55,198 nucleotides of DNA from assembly GCA_964560765.1 (NCBI GenBank), contig CAZLMG010000027.1, positions 1 through 55,198 of the forward strand, read 5' to 3'. The notes below the pieces were generated by a model. It was given only the letters and a program-made list of their open reading frames with translations. It did not search any database and was not told the DNA's origin. The translations under genes were made by a program, and so were the position numbers. Positions 1-8,524 of the stretch are shown one piece after another. Within the stretch, counting starts at the first letter, position 1, and the number at the start of each line of letters is the position of its first letter. The stretch is from CAZLMG01 sp964560765 (lineage in GTDB: Bacteria; Bdellovibrionota_B; Oligoflexia; Oligoflexales; CAZLMG01).

Positions 1-93
1 TTTTAGCACCTCCTGGGGTGCCAAAATGCGGAAGTTGTTAAGGGGTTGGAAGTGACATAGGGGTACCCAAAGCACATTTCACGGCGTCAGTTT
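1..93 (-). mobile_element. End of an insertion sequence running off the left edge
   Basis: The stretch 29-93 is the reverse complement of 46629-46693 with only two mismatches in 65 positions. In the second copy this stretch is the left end, terminal inverted repeat included, of a small IS-derived element. Here it lies in the opposite orientation with its outer tip near 93, so the rest of the element would extend leftwards beyond the window. No transposase can be read in the part that is present. The tip lies about 50 bases upstream of the first gene. Confidence 0.6.
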
Positions 94-145
94 AAAAAAT
101 TTTGTACAATAGCGCTAAATCCATCATCAAAAACGAGTGCCTTGT

Positions 146-1207
146 ATGAGTTCTAAATATCTAATTTTTGTGGTCCTGTTTGTGCCGTGGTCTTCGCAGG
201 CAAAGGCATCACCTGCGGACTGTGCCCGAATACAGCAAAAGTGGGAAGCGAGTGCTCAGCGCGAGGGGTGGTCAGCAAGAGGTCAAGCTCCGCTATTGCA
301 ATACCTCGGTGCGGGCTCATTCTCAGTGACTACGGGGATGCTTGGTGCGCGAGAAATCTCCATACCTGCAGCAGTTCAAGCAAGGATCGCGGAGCTCCGG
401 GGTAACGAAAATCCGCCAACTTTTGTGGTGCCTACTGAGACGGGATATGCTCTGAGCATTGTGGGCCGTCCAAGTCGCCTGTTTAGTCTCGATGTTCATG
501 GCGCATCAATGGAATTGCAGCCTGCCAATTCCACCCAGTTTCGCTTTCCAGTCGACAGTATTGACGGCATGTTCGGGGCATACCACACTAGCGCCGAGTG
601 GCGAGTGGTGCACGAAATTGAAGCTGTCAGAGGCGACTCGCGCGCGCTCGTCGAGTATGACTCACAAGGAAGAACACTCACAACCGTCGAAATTCCAGGG
701 GTATCTCACATCAAGCCGTGGTTTTCGCTACGGACAATTGCAGAAGATCGATATGCAGCTTTTTCATTCGTGGAGCCATCGATTCCAGGGGTATTTCAGC
801 TTGGAATCGCTAATTTTAGGAGCGGCGAGGTACAAAAGATAGCCGTGCAGGGTGAGCCGGTACCAAGTCGCCCCGCACTTTTGAGTATCAGCGGCCGCCC
901 ATCAATCGTTTTTATGACAGCCGAGCGGGCGGCTTCACAGAAGAATCTGATAAGTACTCTTAATGTTGTCGACCTTGCATCTCGTCAAACGCAGAGAGTC
1001 GCTCTTCCGCACTATGTTTCCGAAATGGAGGTGATTGAACGGTTGGACGGCACAATCCTGGTTGCTGCAAAATCTAGTGAAAATGGCGCATCATTCGTCG
1101 AAACTCTGCAGTTGACCTCTAGGGAAAACAGTATCGAAGTCGTATCTCTGGGTGCAATGACGTATCGAGATTGGCTATTCACCGGGCGCGCAAAGTCATT
1201 TGATTGA
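146..1207 (+). CDS. Exported protein of unknown function, possibly a beta-propeller
   Basis: I do not recognise a family. The N-terminus (MSSKYLIFVVLFVPWSSQAKA) is a Sec signal peptide cut by signal peptidase I, so the 353-residue product is periplasmic or secreted. The rest is a run of short hydrophobic strands separated by polar turns, with phrases such as LVEYDSQGRTLTTVEI and LNVVDLASRQTQRVAL that resemble the strand pattern of WD40/PQQ-type propellers; that fold is inference only. A GTG codon at 137 in the same frame could add three residues. ATG 146 is preferred because the signal peptide starts there, but neither codon has a clear ribosome site. It is the first of four genes on the plus strand, with 70 bases to the next. 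Confidence 0.6.
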   Translation: MSSKYLIFVVLFVPWSSQAKASPADCARIQQKWEASAQREGWSARGQAPLLQYLGAGSFSVTTGMLGAREISIPAAVQARIAELRGNENPPTFVVPTETGYALSIVGRPSRLFSLDVHGASMELQPANSTQFRFPVDSIDGMFGAYHTSAEWRVVHEIEAVRGDSRALVEYDSQGRTLTTVEIPGVSHIKPWFSLRTIAEDRYAAFSFVEPSIPGVFQLGIANFRSGEVQKIAVQGEPVPSRPALLSISGRPSIVFMTAERAASQKNLISTLNVVDLASRQTQRVALPHYVSEMEVIERLDGTILVAAKSSENGASFVETLQLTSRENSIEVVSLGAMTYRDWLFTGRAKSFD

Positions 1208-1277
1208 ATGCACAAATCCCCAATGGGCCGGCGGAGTGAGCGTCGATCCCCTGATGTAGGTGATGGAAGTGCCCCTG

Positions 1278-1853
1278 ATGATCACAGATCAGAGCATTAA
1301 GATTGCAGTTAGCGTTGGTTTGCTTGCGCTGATTGTCGGAGAGGTTCTTTTTCTTGTTAACCGTGTCTTGCTCGCACCGGCCGTATGGGTGGCAATCTAT
1401 CGCGATATGGATCCGAGCCAAAAGCCAACTGCGATGCAATTGCTCCATAGAGAGCTGATGTTTTACCGAAGGGTTGATCCGCCTCTCGGGTTGCCCGTCG
1501 ATCACTTCGCGGCAGATTTTTTCTCGTGCTTGGTGTTAGAGGAAGGTGCAGATGTCCAATTCGAGCTTGGCTCAGATGGCGAGTCCAGGCTTTCTATTGG
1601 CAGGAAGCTCCTAATCATAAACGAGGAGATTGGACGCAACAAGGCGAAGTCAAATCGGCAAAGGCTTAACAAGGGCGCTCATTTACTTAAGGTTGAATAC
1701 AAAAAACAGGGACGGGATCGTAGCTCGCTTTTTCTCAAATTGGGAGCAAACGGCGAGTACCCAAGCGGTCGCATCAAGAACTTGGTAAAGCCTGTTGCAT
1801 CAGCAGGGGGACTGTCCTGTCACTCTAGCAATGAAGCGGTCGTCAATACCTAG
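1278..1853 (+). CDS. Membrane-anchored protein of unknown function
   Basis: The product begins with one hydrophobic segment (residues about 6-32, IKIAVSVGLLALIVGEVLFL) followed by a soluble, charged domain of about 150 residues. It therefore looks like a protein tethered to the inner membrane by its N-terminus. ATG 1278 is chosen because GGAAG lies eight bases upstream; in-frame GTG 1260 and ATG 1263 are alternatives. The basic stretch in the middle (NKAKSNRQRLNKG) suggests contact with a nucleic acid or acidic lipid but proves nothing. Only 14 bases separate it from the membrane glycosyltransferase downstream, so the two are probably co-transcribed. No known family was recognised. Confidence 0.6.
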   Translation: MITDQSIKIAVSVGLLALIVGEVLFLVNRVLLAPAVWVAIYRDMDPSQKPTAMQLLHRELMFYRRVDPPLGLPVDHFAADFFSCLVLEEGADVQFELGSDGESRLSIGRKLLIINEEIGRNKAKSNRQRLNKGAHLLKVEYKKQGRDRSSLFLKLGANGEYPSGRIKNLVKPVASAGGLSCHSSNEAVVNT

Positions 1854-1867
1854 GATGAGCTAGTGCC

Positions 1868-3073
1868 ATGTTGTTGCGATTGAAGACCACTCATGCTGAC
1901 TTTGGCGCTGCTGCATTGTTGGTGGTATTAGCGCTCATCGCGCTGATGTTTAGCGGTGACAAGCCACTTTTCGAGGTACTGCATCAATGGGATTCTTTGC
2001 ATTACCACACCATGGTAACGCAATGGGTTATGCAGACGCCGACCACTAATTCCGTCGCAGCCTGGTTTCCTGGATATCCACTTCTCGCGACCATCATCGA
2101 AACGGTAACTCCATGGAGTGCTAGGCAGTCGCTGCACTTCATTTCGATTTTCTCCGCCTTGATATTCTGGTTTTTGTTCCTCACTTGCTTGCGCTCGCTG
2201 GGCCTCAAAGCGTTGGATCGAGTTATTTGTGTGGCCCTGGTTTTATGCTATCCGGCATCTTTCATTTTAGTTTGTAACTATTCTGAATCGACGTACATGT
2301 CCGCGCTGGTCGGAATCGTATACCTGGGAGCTAAGGGCTTTCCTCGCGGTCCGTCTCAGGGTGCTGCATTTCTGCTGGTCGTTGTGGGGGCCCTCACGCG
2401 CTTACTAGGAATTGGATTGCTTTTCATCCCAGCTTGCCAGGCTGTGCGTAGGGCTTTTCATGCTCTAAAAGATAGGGCGTGGGACCAGATTCCATTTGGG
2501 GTGATCTTGACGCTGGCTACGGTCGCTACGACAACTTCGTGGCTGTTGTATTGCGAAATTGTGCTCAAACAATGGGATATCTATGTCTTTCGGCAATCCT
2601 TTAGCTGGGGTCATCAAACCGACCTCTTTGCCTTTTTCAACCCGACGCTTGTGTGGCGTAAGATTCAAATATTTGACTCAGGTGGCATGGTCAACCGCGC
2701 GGCAACCAACAATATTGTAGTTCGCCTTGTTTCAATCTGGCATTTGGCTGTCTTGGTACTGGGAATTTACGGCTTTTTTTCTACGCGTAAGGTTCCATCG
2801 GGTTACCTCATCGGGACTTTTCTGTTTAGCGGCTTCACGCTGTACATGACACTGGCGTCCACGGCCTTGAACGGCTTTTTCTCAGCGGATAGGTATTTGC
2901 TACCTAGTCTCGTCAGCCTGACTCTGCTTTCTATCGCGCTTTGTAGGGGAGCATTCTCGTCTATCGTGCAACTTTGGATGGTGAGGAGCGCAGTGACGAT
3001 ATGCGCCCTCATGTTTGCTGTCGTGCAGCACCAGTACCTTGTGGCATACGGTCAAGGTCGTCTCGTCCCATGA
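1868..3073 (+). CDS. PIG-V-like GT-C membrane glycosyltransferase
   Basis: This is a polytopic membrane protein of 401 residues with about ten hydrophobic segments. After the first segment comes WDSLHYHTMV, and then AAWFPGYPLL. Both match the pattern of PIG-V/GT-C glycosyltransferases (WDS..Y near the first loop, then FPLYP), which use polyprenyl-phosphate sugars and act on the outer face of the inner membrane. The length fits the bacterial members. The acceptor is unknown. The next gene is a DPM1-like GT2 enzyme, the type that makes polyprenyl-phosphate sugar, so together they could be donor synthase and transferase. The start is ATG 1868 with AGGATGAG upstream. Family call fairly sure, substrate not. 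Confidence 0.7.
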   Translation: MLLRLKTTHADFGAAALLVVLALIALMFSGDKPLFEVLHQWDSLHYHTMVTQWVMQTPTTNSVAAWFPGYPLLATIIETVTPWSARQSLHFISIFSALIFWFLFLTCLRSLGLKALDRVICVALVLCYPASFILVCNYSESTYMSALVGIVYLGAKGFPRGPSQGAAFLLVVVGALTRLLGIGLLFIPACQAVRRAFHALKDRAWDQIPFGVILTLATVATTTSWLLYCEIVLKQWDIYVFRQSFSWGHQTDLFAFFNPTLVWRKIQIFDSGGMVNRAATNNIVVRLVSIWHLAVLVLGIYGFFSTRKVPSGYLIGTFLFSGFTLYMTLASTALNGFFSADRYLLPSLVSLTLLSIALCRGAFSSIVQLWMVRSAVTICALMFAVVQHQYLVAYGQGRLVP

Positions 3074-3207
3074 ACGGCCGGAGAGGCAAATTTTGCCGAT
3101 TCTTTTCACTGACTAAGGCTATCAGCTGAACCGTGCGACTATGCATCCGTGATATACTGGCATAGCGCTTCTGCGCAGGTTAACTCCAAAACCAACTCAA
3201 CTAGAGC

Positions 3208-4425
3208 ATGATCATGCTAGAAGTTTCAATCGTCATGCCGTGCCTGAATGAGGCGAAAACACTGCCCATTTGTATCAAGAAGGCCAGATCATTCCTGGAC
3301 CGACTAAAGATCGACGGCGAAATTATTGTTGCAGATAATGGCTCCACAGACGGGTCTCAGGACATCGCGCAGCGACTGGGAGCCCGCGTGATCCACGTGC
3401 CCATTCGCGGATATGGTGCAGCATGTCTTGGTGGAAGTCGAGCCGCCTACGGACGCTACATCATTATCGGCGACGCCGATGATAGCTATGACTTCAGTCA
3501 GCTCGATGCTTTTGTTGCTAGATTTCGTGAAGGTTACGATTTCGTAATTGGAAATCGCTTTGAAGGCGGCATAGCCAAAGGAGCGATGCCTTGGAAGAAT
3601 CGATATATCGGGAACCCAATCCTTTCCACAATTGGAAAAGTTCTCTTCGAAAGTAATGTTGGCGATTTCCACTGTGGATTGCGGGGTATTACTCGCGAAA
3701 GCCTCGACAAACTGAACCTCAAGACACCCGGGATGGAGTTTGCCAGCGAAATGGTGGCTCTCGCCGAGCGGGCCGGCCTCAGAGTTGCCAATGTGCCCAT
3801 TAAACTCGACGTCGATGGACGCGGACGAAAGTCGCATCTCAGGCCGTGGCGAGATGGATGGCGGCATTTACGCTTGTTGTCAGTGGTTGGCGCTGCTGGC
3901 CTGCTATTTTGGCCTGGTGTTGCGCTGACAGTTTTTGGTGGTGCTGGTGTCGCCGCAACCGCATTTGATGATATCCACGTCGGTTCGATACGCTTGGCAA
4001 TAGGGTCTCTACTTGGGTTTGGGCTATTGCTAAATTCCGGATTGCACCTTTTGATGAGCGGTATGATGGCATCGTTGGCGCTTGCCGCGCCGTCAGACAG
4101 AAAGCAACGCTGGCCGATGAGTGCTCGCCGATTTTTGAATATGGGCACCATTGCACCCGTCGCTGCGATGGGTGTCGTCGTTGCAATTGTGCTGGCTGCC
4201 CTCGCCATCCAGCGTTGGCATTCGGTGGAGTTTGGTGACCTACACACGCAGAATCATGTCCGCCTGTTGGCCCTAGCCTTCATATTCTTCGGCAGTGGGC
4301 TTGTTGTGTTCGCTGGGGCTATCGGCCTTGATGCCATCGCTTATGCGAAGGAAGAAGCGCCCCATGCGCTCCAACAGCCAGACGTTGCAATGAGTGACTA
4401 TGATGCTGCGAGGCGATCGGCCTAA
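3208..4425 (+). CDS. DPM1-like family 2 glycosyltransferase with C-terminal membrane segments
   Basis: The first 230 residues form a GT-A fold of family 2: the start VSIVMPCLNE, the nucleotide-binding IIVADNGSTDGS, and the metal-binding GDADDSYDF, which replaces the usual DxD. This pattern is that of dolichol/undecaprenyl-phosphate mannose or glucose synthases, which load a sugar from a nucleotide donor onto polyprenyl phosphate at the cytoplasmic face. About four membrane helices follow (residues 230-385), an arrangement common in bacterial DPM1 homologues. ATG 3208 or ATG 3214 could be the start; neither has a strong ribosome site. It follows the GT-C gene by 134 bases, which suggests a shared polyprenyl-sugar route for modifying an envelope molecule. 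Confidence 0.85.
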   Translation: MIMLEVSIVMPCLNEAKTLPICIKKARSFLDRLKIDGEIIVADNGSTDGSQDIAQRLGARVIHVPIRGYGAACLGGSRAAYGRYIIIGDADDSYDFSQLDAFVARFREGYDFVIGNRFEGGIAKGAMPWKNRYIGNPILSTIGKVLFESNVGDFHCGLRGITRESLDKLNLKTPGMEFASEMVALAERAGLRVANVPIKLDVDGRGRKSHLRPWRDGWRHLRLLSVVGAAGLLFWPGVALTVFGGAGVAATAFDDIHVGSIRLAIGSLLGFGLLLNSGLHLLMSGMMASLALAAPSDRKQRWPMSARRFLNMGTIAPVAAMGVVVAIVLAALAIQRWHSVEFGDLHTQNHVRLLALAFIFFGSGLVVFAGAIGLDAIAYAKEEAPHALQQPDVAMSDYDAARRSA

Positions 4426-4475
4426 TTTGACGGCTTAATCTGTGCACATATGAGCGACAGCGGTGCGGCAAATGT

Positions 4476-5267
4476 TCAGGTGCCGGCAGGCGCATCACGA
4501 TGCAGTACGCAGGTCCCAGGCATTTGGGGATAGCGTGCATTCGGCTGCTGTCTATAGCAAGCCATCGTGCGTCTCTTAAACAAGTGGACGTGCATCCTCT
4601 GGTCAGGATAGGTTGCAAGCTGCTGACATGTCTCTGAACCTATATCGTACAATTGATCTTTAGAGAGGTAGGGAGTGCTTAGGCAATAAACCGTTACATC
4701 TTTTGCGGCTTCAAGGTACGTCTCGTCAAAGCACCCACTGAAACAATAGACATCTGGATCGGGAACCAGTGTGAATGGCCTGATAAGCTGCTCATAACTG
4801 ATACCCTGTGGACGCGGATCCGCTTTGTACCTTATTGCTGTCTGCTCATCCTCCATGAGCATAGCCTCGACATCCTCTCTGGTCTGGAAATTTGCAAGAT
4901 AGCGCTCTAGCTGTGAAAGTTTTGCAGGATTAGCGGAGCGAGCATGCGCAATATCCTCTTGAAGACGCTGTCTCCCTATCCCATTATACGTGTAACGACC
5001 GACGTCCAGTGCCATTCGTTCAAGATACGTTTCCATGTCCAGTTCACCATCAATTCGCGCAGGCTCACAGTGCCGACGAGGTTCAGATGCAATCAGTTGC
5101 TGGCAAGTCTTGAGGATGACGCGTCCTGCGGCTGAGTAGACTATTTGAACGCTCGATTGGTTGTAGTCACGCAATTCGACGTCCTGAACAACCGAGTCTG
5201 TTCTTGTCGCTTGGCAGGCACCGAGGGCAACTGTAAGCATCGCTAGTATTGATCTGTGCGCTTGCAT
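4476..5267 (-). CDS. Lipoprotein related to the N-terminal domain of the FGE-fold lipoproteins
   Basis: The signal peptide ends in a lipobox (VALGAC), so this is a lipoprotein of about 263 residues. No public family was recognised. The segment VQIVYSAAGRVILKTC followed by a second cysteine and a charged helical region resembles HQVVYVDNDSVFRVFC and what follows in the FGE-fold lipoprotein at 15240-16727 and its paralogue at 19445-20893. It may therefore be a stand-alone version of that N-terminal domain. The C-terminal part has its own cysteines (VYCFSGC, VYCLS, ETCQQ). ATG 5267 is preferred to ATG 5270 because AGGAG then sits six bases upstream. It faces right to left and has no close operon partner. 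Confidence 0.6.
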   Translation of the reverse strand: MQAHRSILAMLTVALGACQATRTDSVVQDVELRDYNQSSVQIVYSAAGRVILKTCQQLIASEPRRHCEPARIDGELDMETYLERMALDVGRYTYNGIGRQRLQEDIAHARSANPAKLSQLERYLANFQTREDVEAMLMEDEQTAIRYKADPRPQGISYEQLIRPFTLVPDPDVYCFSGCFDETYLEAAKDVTVYCLSTPYLSKDQLYDIGSETCQQLATYPDQRMHVHLFKRRTMACYRQQPNARYPQMPGTCVLHRDAPAGT

Positions 5268-5270
5268 CAT

Positions 5271-5603
5271 GGACTCCTAGAGAAGGACGTTATTCGAGTA
5301 CAAGATCGATCTGACACTGCAAGTGTCACACCCGCCGGAGTTTTGAGGCAACAAGGCGAATTTGTCTTAGAAAGTTTGGGGATTCCTAACTCAATATCCT
5401 GCACACCTCGTTTCCGGGGCAATGGCAGTCTGCTAATTGTTGCGATCCATTACAGGGGTTTACCGGAGAATTCTCTGGCAATTGCATCCCGTTGCTTACG
5501 CCGCATCTGTACAGGAATAGTAGCTCCATCGCATGGTGCATTGCAGGGCGTCGAGGAGGTGCTGCGGAAAGGATAACGGAAACTGATTCGCCAAATCGAT
5601 GCA
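5271..5603. other. Intergenic stretch without a convincing gene
   Basis: This stretch lies between the divergently oriented lipoprotein (minus) and the short exported-type gene (plus). The open frame 5256-5576 has no ribosome site and an unlikely composition, so it was not accepted. The leftward promoter and the lost or unseen 5' end of the next gene should lie here, but no clear -35/-10 pair was found. Confidence 0.4.
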
Positions 5604-5984
5604 TTGCCCGGCGGTATTAACCCGGACGCGATCGCTCGTAAAATCTCAGGAAAGGTCTATCTTGGTTCGAACCCCTGCGTTGCAACCGGTGCCGAAGCCA
5701 AGTTGTATGCAAAAAAGGTTGGTGCGAATATCGAGATAGTTGCCATGCTGAAGGACTCGAATGATGCGACGACACGCGTTTGTACAGCCGATTACAAACC
5801 GGTTTATGCCGATGTATCAATCATCGTACGTGGAATGCAAAGCAAGATCGGTGAGATCTTCGTCAAGAACTACATGGAAATGGGCAAGACGCTGTTAGTG
5901 TTTCGCGGTAAGGCCGCATCCCTGAAGGCGGGGACGTTTAAGCTGTTAGTCAATGGCAAGCAGCTCGTGAAGTACAGTAACTAG
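5604..5984 (+). CDS. Small protein, probably missing its 5' end
   Basis: The 126-residue frame begins at a TTG (5604) with no good ribosome site, and the frame opens only nine codons earlier, after a TAA at 5574. The body looks like a real secreted domain: GKVYLGSNPCVATGAEAK, then VCTADYKPVYADVSIIVRG, with one cysteine in each half that could pair, and strands typical of a small beta sandwich. A protein of this kind would need a signal peptide, and none is present. I infer loss of the N-terminus by rearrangement, or a start I cannot see. No family was recognised. Confidence 0.4.
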   Translation: MPGGINPDAIARKISGKVYLGSNPCVATGAEAKLYAKKVGANIEIVAMLKDSNDATTRVCTADYKPVYADVSIIVRGMQSKIGEIFVKNYMEMGKTLLVFRGKAASLKAGTFKLLVNGKQLVKYSN

Positions 5985-6246
5985 GTGTTGGCGCTTTTGC
6001 GCATGTCTAACGCAAAGCAGCAAAAGGGATAAAACGCCACGGCATCTGTCCCTGGCAGAATACGCACGATCAAACTCATGGTTGGTGCAGGAATAACCTA
6101 GCTTTAGGCCTGTTTTTCTACGGCTAGGTCAATCACATCGACAGGCATCATTGGCTCCATCCCGCGGAATTCATTGCAATTCCAGACTGCCCTAGTCTTT
6201 GCATACTTCTGGGGATGCTCAAGAGACAAATCAGGGAGTGCAAACG

Positions 6247-7560
6247 ATGCGCATACATTCGATTTGTTTGGCGCGTTCGCTATTCGGTGTCAACTTTGTG
6301 GCCTTGTTGGCATTGGCGTCTGCGTGCGGCGCAACGAGTGGTCGAACAGTTGCGAGCCGAGCTGTTGCTGCCACAAAAAATGCTCCCGCGGCCGATTCCT
6401 CGGAATTCTCATCACCTGGAAACTTAAACCAGCTCTACCTGGATCTGACTGTTCGCAATATACTTATCGGCGACGAAATGCCCTCCATGGGCTCTATTTA
6501 TCTGAATCACCAATTGTCGGGCCGTAAGGTCATCGCGCAACTTGCCGACTCGGCAGACCAGCAAATATTTCGTGATACTCTGCTTGAGGTGGAGCGGATC
6601 TACGTTTCAGCAACGCTCGGCGGTGCCCTTCGCTACTTGGAATTGCCGATTGGTAAAATTTACCTCGACGTCGGTATGCCGTTGCAGAGCACGGGTGCCA
6701 ATTCATTTAGGCTGGATATTCAATATCTTGTTCAAGTTACGAATTCGCAGAGCAAGTACCTCTTTCAGGGGGAAAACGACCGGGTTTCCGACACTTCTAC
6801 GCTGAGAAATCATGGTGTCCCCGAAGGATCGTTGCTTATCGGCGGCATACTGGGCGATGTCAGTAGCCCGCAAGCATCGGATTTCACGATTGCACCCTTT
6901 GATCTTCACATTGGTACCACCAGCAATGTGGAGCGTTTCGAAGCCTCCGAGGTCATCTCCCATAACTTAAGAGAGCACACCACTTCTACCTTTCTCAGTC
7001 TGCTTGACGGAGATTCAGATATGGACACCTGTAAAAGCGATTATCAGGAAGGTACGCCCATTCCAGTGTCTTGCAAAGGCCTGTGCAGTTCGGATACCAA
7101 CCCTGATCCAATGGGATGTTGTGTGGAAATTATCGGCGATGCAACGCAGTGTGCGGCGGCCTGCTCGCGATCGGATAAGTGCAAAGATACGTGCGAACAG
7201 TGTCGCGAGCCAGAGGAGGGCGAAGAATACAATCATGGCGGCATGGTGGACGGATTCTCGTGCGCAGAAGGCTATGGCCGCGAGAATGAGGGCGGACCAT
7301 GTGAGCGCGTTGACAATCTTTCGCCCGAATCAGAGGACAAAGCCCTGTATGCATGCCGCGCTTACGATCCGGCAGATGCTGCATGGAACGCCTGCATCGA
7401 TCAATATTGTGAATACTCGGATGGATTTGGCGGACAATCCAATCCCCTTTGCGCATCGCTGAGTCCTACGCCCTCGCCTTCCGAATCCTATTCGTTTGAG
7501 CCGACCCCAGAGCCAAGCCCGACTCCTTCGGAGTCATACACGCCTGAGGCGACGCCATAG
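6247..7560 (+). CDS. Cysteine-rich lipoprotein with a Pro/Ser/Glu tail
   Basis: ATG 6247 is preceded by GGGAG and gives a clean lipoprotein signal ending ALASAC, so the 437-residue product is membrane-anchored. Residues 40-260 are predicted mostly beta strand with few cysteines. Residues about 260-410 hold roughly 20 cysteines (for example CKGLCSS, MGCCVE, CAAACS, CKDTCEQC), implying a disulfide-stabilised extracytoplasmic domain. The end is low-complexity (PTPSPSESYSFEPTPEPSP), like the flexible stalks of surface proteins. It converges on the leftward kinase-like lipoprotein gene. I recognise no family. Confidence 0.65.
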   Translation: MRIHSICLARSLFGVNFVALLALASACGATSGRTVASRAVAATKNAPAADSSEFSSPGNLNQLYLDLTVRNILIGDEMPSMGSIYLNHQLSGRKVIAQLADSADQQIFRDTLLEVERIYVSATLGGALRYLELPIGKIYLDVGMPLQSTGANSFRLDIQYLVQVTNSQSKYLFQGENDRVSDTSTLRNHGVPEGSLLIGGILGDVSSPQASDFTIAPFDLHIGTTSNVERFEASEVISHNLREHTTSTFLSLLDGDSDMDTCKSDYQEGTPIPVSCKGLCSSDTNPDPMGCCVEIIGDATQCAAACSRSDKCKDTCEQCREPEEGEEYNHGGMVDGFSCAEGYGRENEGGPCERVDNLSPESEDKALYACRAYDPADAAWNACIDQYCEYSDGFGGQSNPLCASLSPTPSPSESYSFEPTPEPSPTPSESYTPEATP

Positions 7561-7637
7561 TCTATAGTCGCATTATGGCGCGCTTGCATGTCGTTGTCGC
7601 AGGGAGCTTCGATGGGACTCTCAGATGATGCACTCGC

Positions 7638-8489
7638 TTACTTGCCGAGGTTGGGCGCACTTCCATCAGGCGTTTCTCCTTCTGTTGGAACGGGCGCGAC
7701 GACGATCGGATCAATCCAGTATATCTGGACATGGTAGCGACCGTCCTCGTCGACACGGACCTTATAGATGAAGTTTGCTTCGTTTGAGTCGAGACCAATA
7801 TTGAACTCGATTCCATTGAAGGTCGTCTTGGTGGTGCTATCGAGTGGGAGGTTGGTGATGCGAGCGGTGAGGCCCATGAGATCACGTTTTTGTCGCATGG
7901 TTTGTTCCCATGTCTCAAACGGCACGGCCGCCTGCAGCATGTAGTTATCAACTCCTTCGATGTAGGGCATTCTGATTCCAACGCCGGCAACAAATTCTTG
8001 CTGGGGTATTTTTGCATCGCCATAGTAGGTTTGGCCGTACTCTGTATCTAGTTCGTGCATGATTCGTCCTTCGAGAGTACTCGCTAATTTTGCGGTTAGC
8101 TCGGCGACTGCCATCCGGGTGGCATCAGGCATGGGTACGACGGTATCTCCATAGTAGCGAGTTCCGACTTTGGGAATCTTATAAACCCAAACTTGACCGT
8201 CGACGGTCACTCGATAGGCCCTGAAAAATGCCCCCTCACCGAGTGGTTCAGGATCCGTGCCTGGATCAGAGATAGACTTAAGATGTGCATAGCGATCAGT
8301 CGATTGGATCGTATCTGTAGTCGATCCTTCAGCAGCTCTTTGTTTCTTTTTCTTCTTATCTGCGAGGAAAGAAGGGGAGCTAGGCTGCTGATTCTGCGAC
8401 GGGCTGTCTTCGGGCTGGTGGGCCGTGTGACAGCCAAAAGCGAGGGTAGCCAACACAAGAAATAGGTAGAGCTTGTGTAGATACATCAT
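7638..8489 (-). CDS. Lipoprotein with a protein-kinase-like fold
   Basis: Signal peptide with lipobox LAFGC (C20), then a Ser/Gln/Lys-rich linker (21-60). The folded part reads like a minimal kinase: glycine-rich loop LGEGAFFRAY (83-92), a VAIK-like WVYKIP with Lys104, a possible helix-C glutamate at 130, a hinge-like MPYIEGVDNY (174-183), a catalytic-loop-like GLDSNEANFIY (Asp234, Asn239) and a DFG-like WIDP (Asp260). The sequence ends soon after, as in small aminoglycoside-kinase-like enzymes. Kinase-like domains on exported lipoproteins are unusual, because ATP is scarce outside the cytoplasm. The gene lies 35 bases downstream of the 418-residue lipoprotein gene, probably in one operon. 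GAGG lies seven bases before ATG 8489. Fold call is inference from motif order; activity is unknown. Confidence 0.6.
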   Translation of the reverse strand: MMYLHKLYLFLVLATLAFGCHTAHQPEDSPSQNQQPSSPSFLADKKKKKQRAAEGSTTDTIQSTDRYAHLKSISDPGTDPEPLGEGAFFRAYRVTVDGQVWVYKIPKVGTRYYGDTVVPMPDATRMAVAELTAKLASTLEGRIMHELDTEYGQTYYGDAKIPQQEFVAGVGIRMPYIEGVDNYMLQAAVPFETWEQTMRQKRDLMGLTARITNLPLDSTTKTTFNGIEFNIGLDSNEANFIYKVRVDEDGRYHVQIYWIDPIVVAPVPTEGETPDGSAPNLGK

Positions 8490-8524
8490 GATTCAACCTC
8501 ATCAAGTTGTTCGCGAGCGATTCA

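Noticed and set aside
3304..4247. Long open frames on the minus strand across the GT2 gene
   Set aside because: They are antisense shadows of a gene with clear family motifs and have no ribosome sites.
5664..5680. tRNA T-loop-like GGTTCGAACCCC
   Set aside because: It lies inside a coherent coding frame and no acceptor stem, anticodon arm or CCA end can be folded around it.
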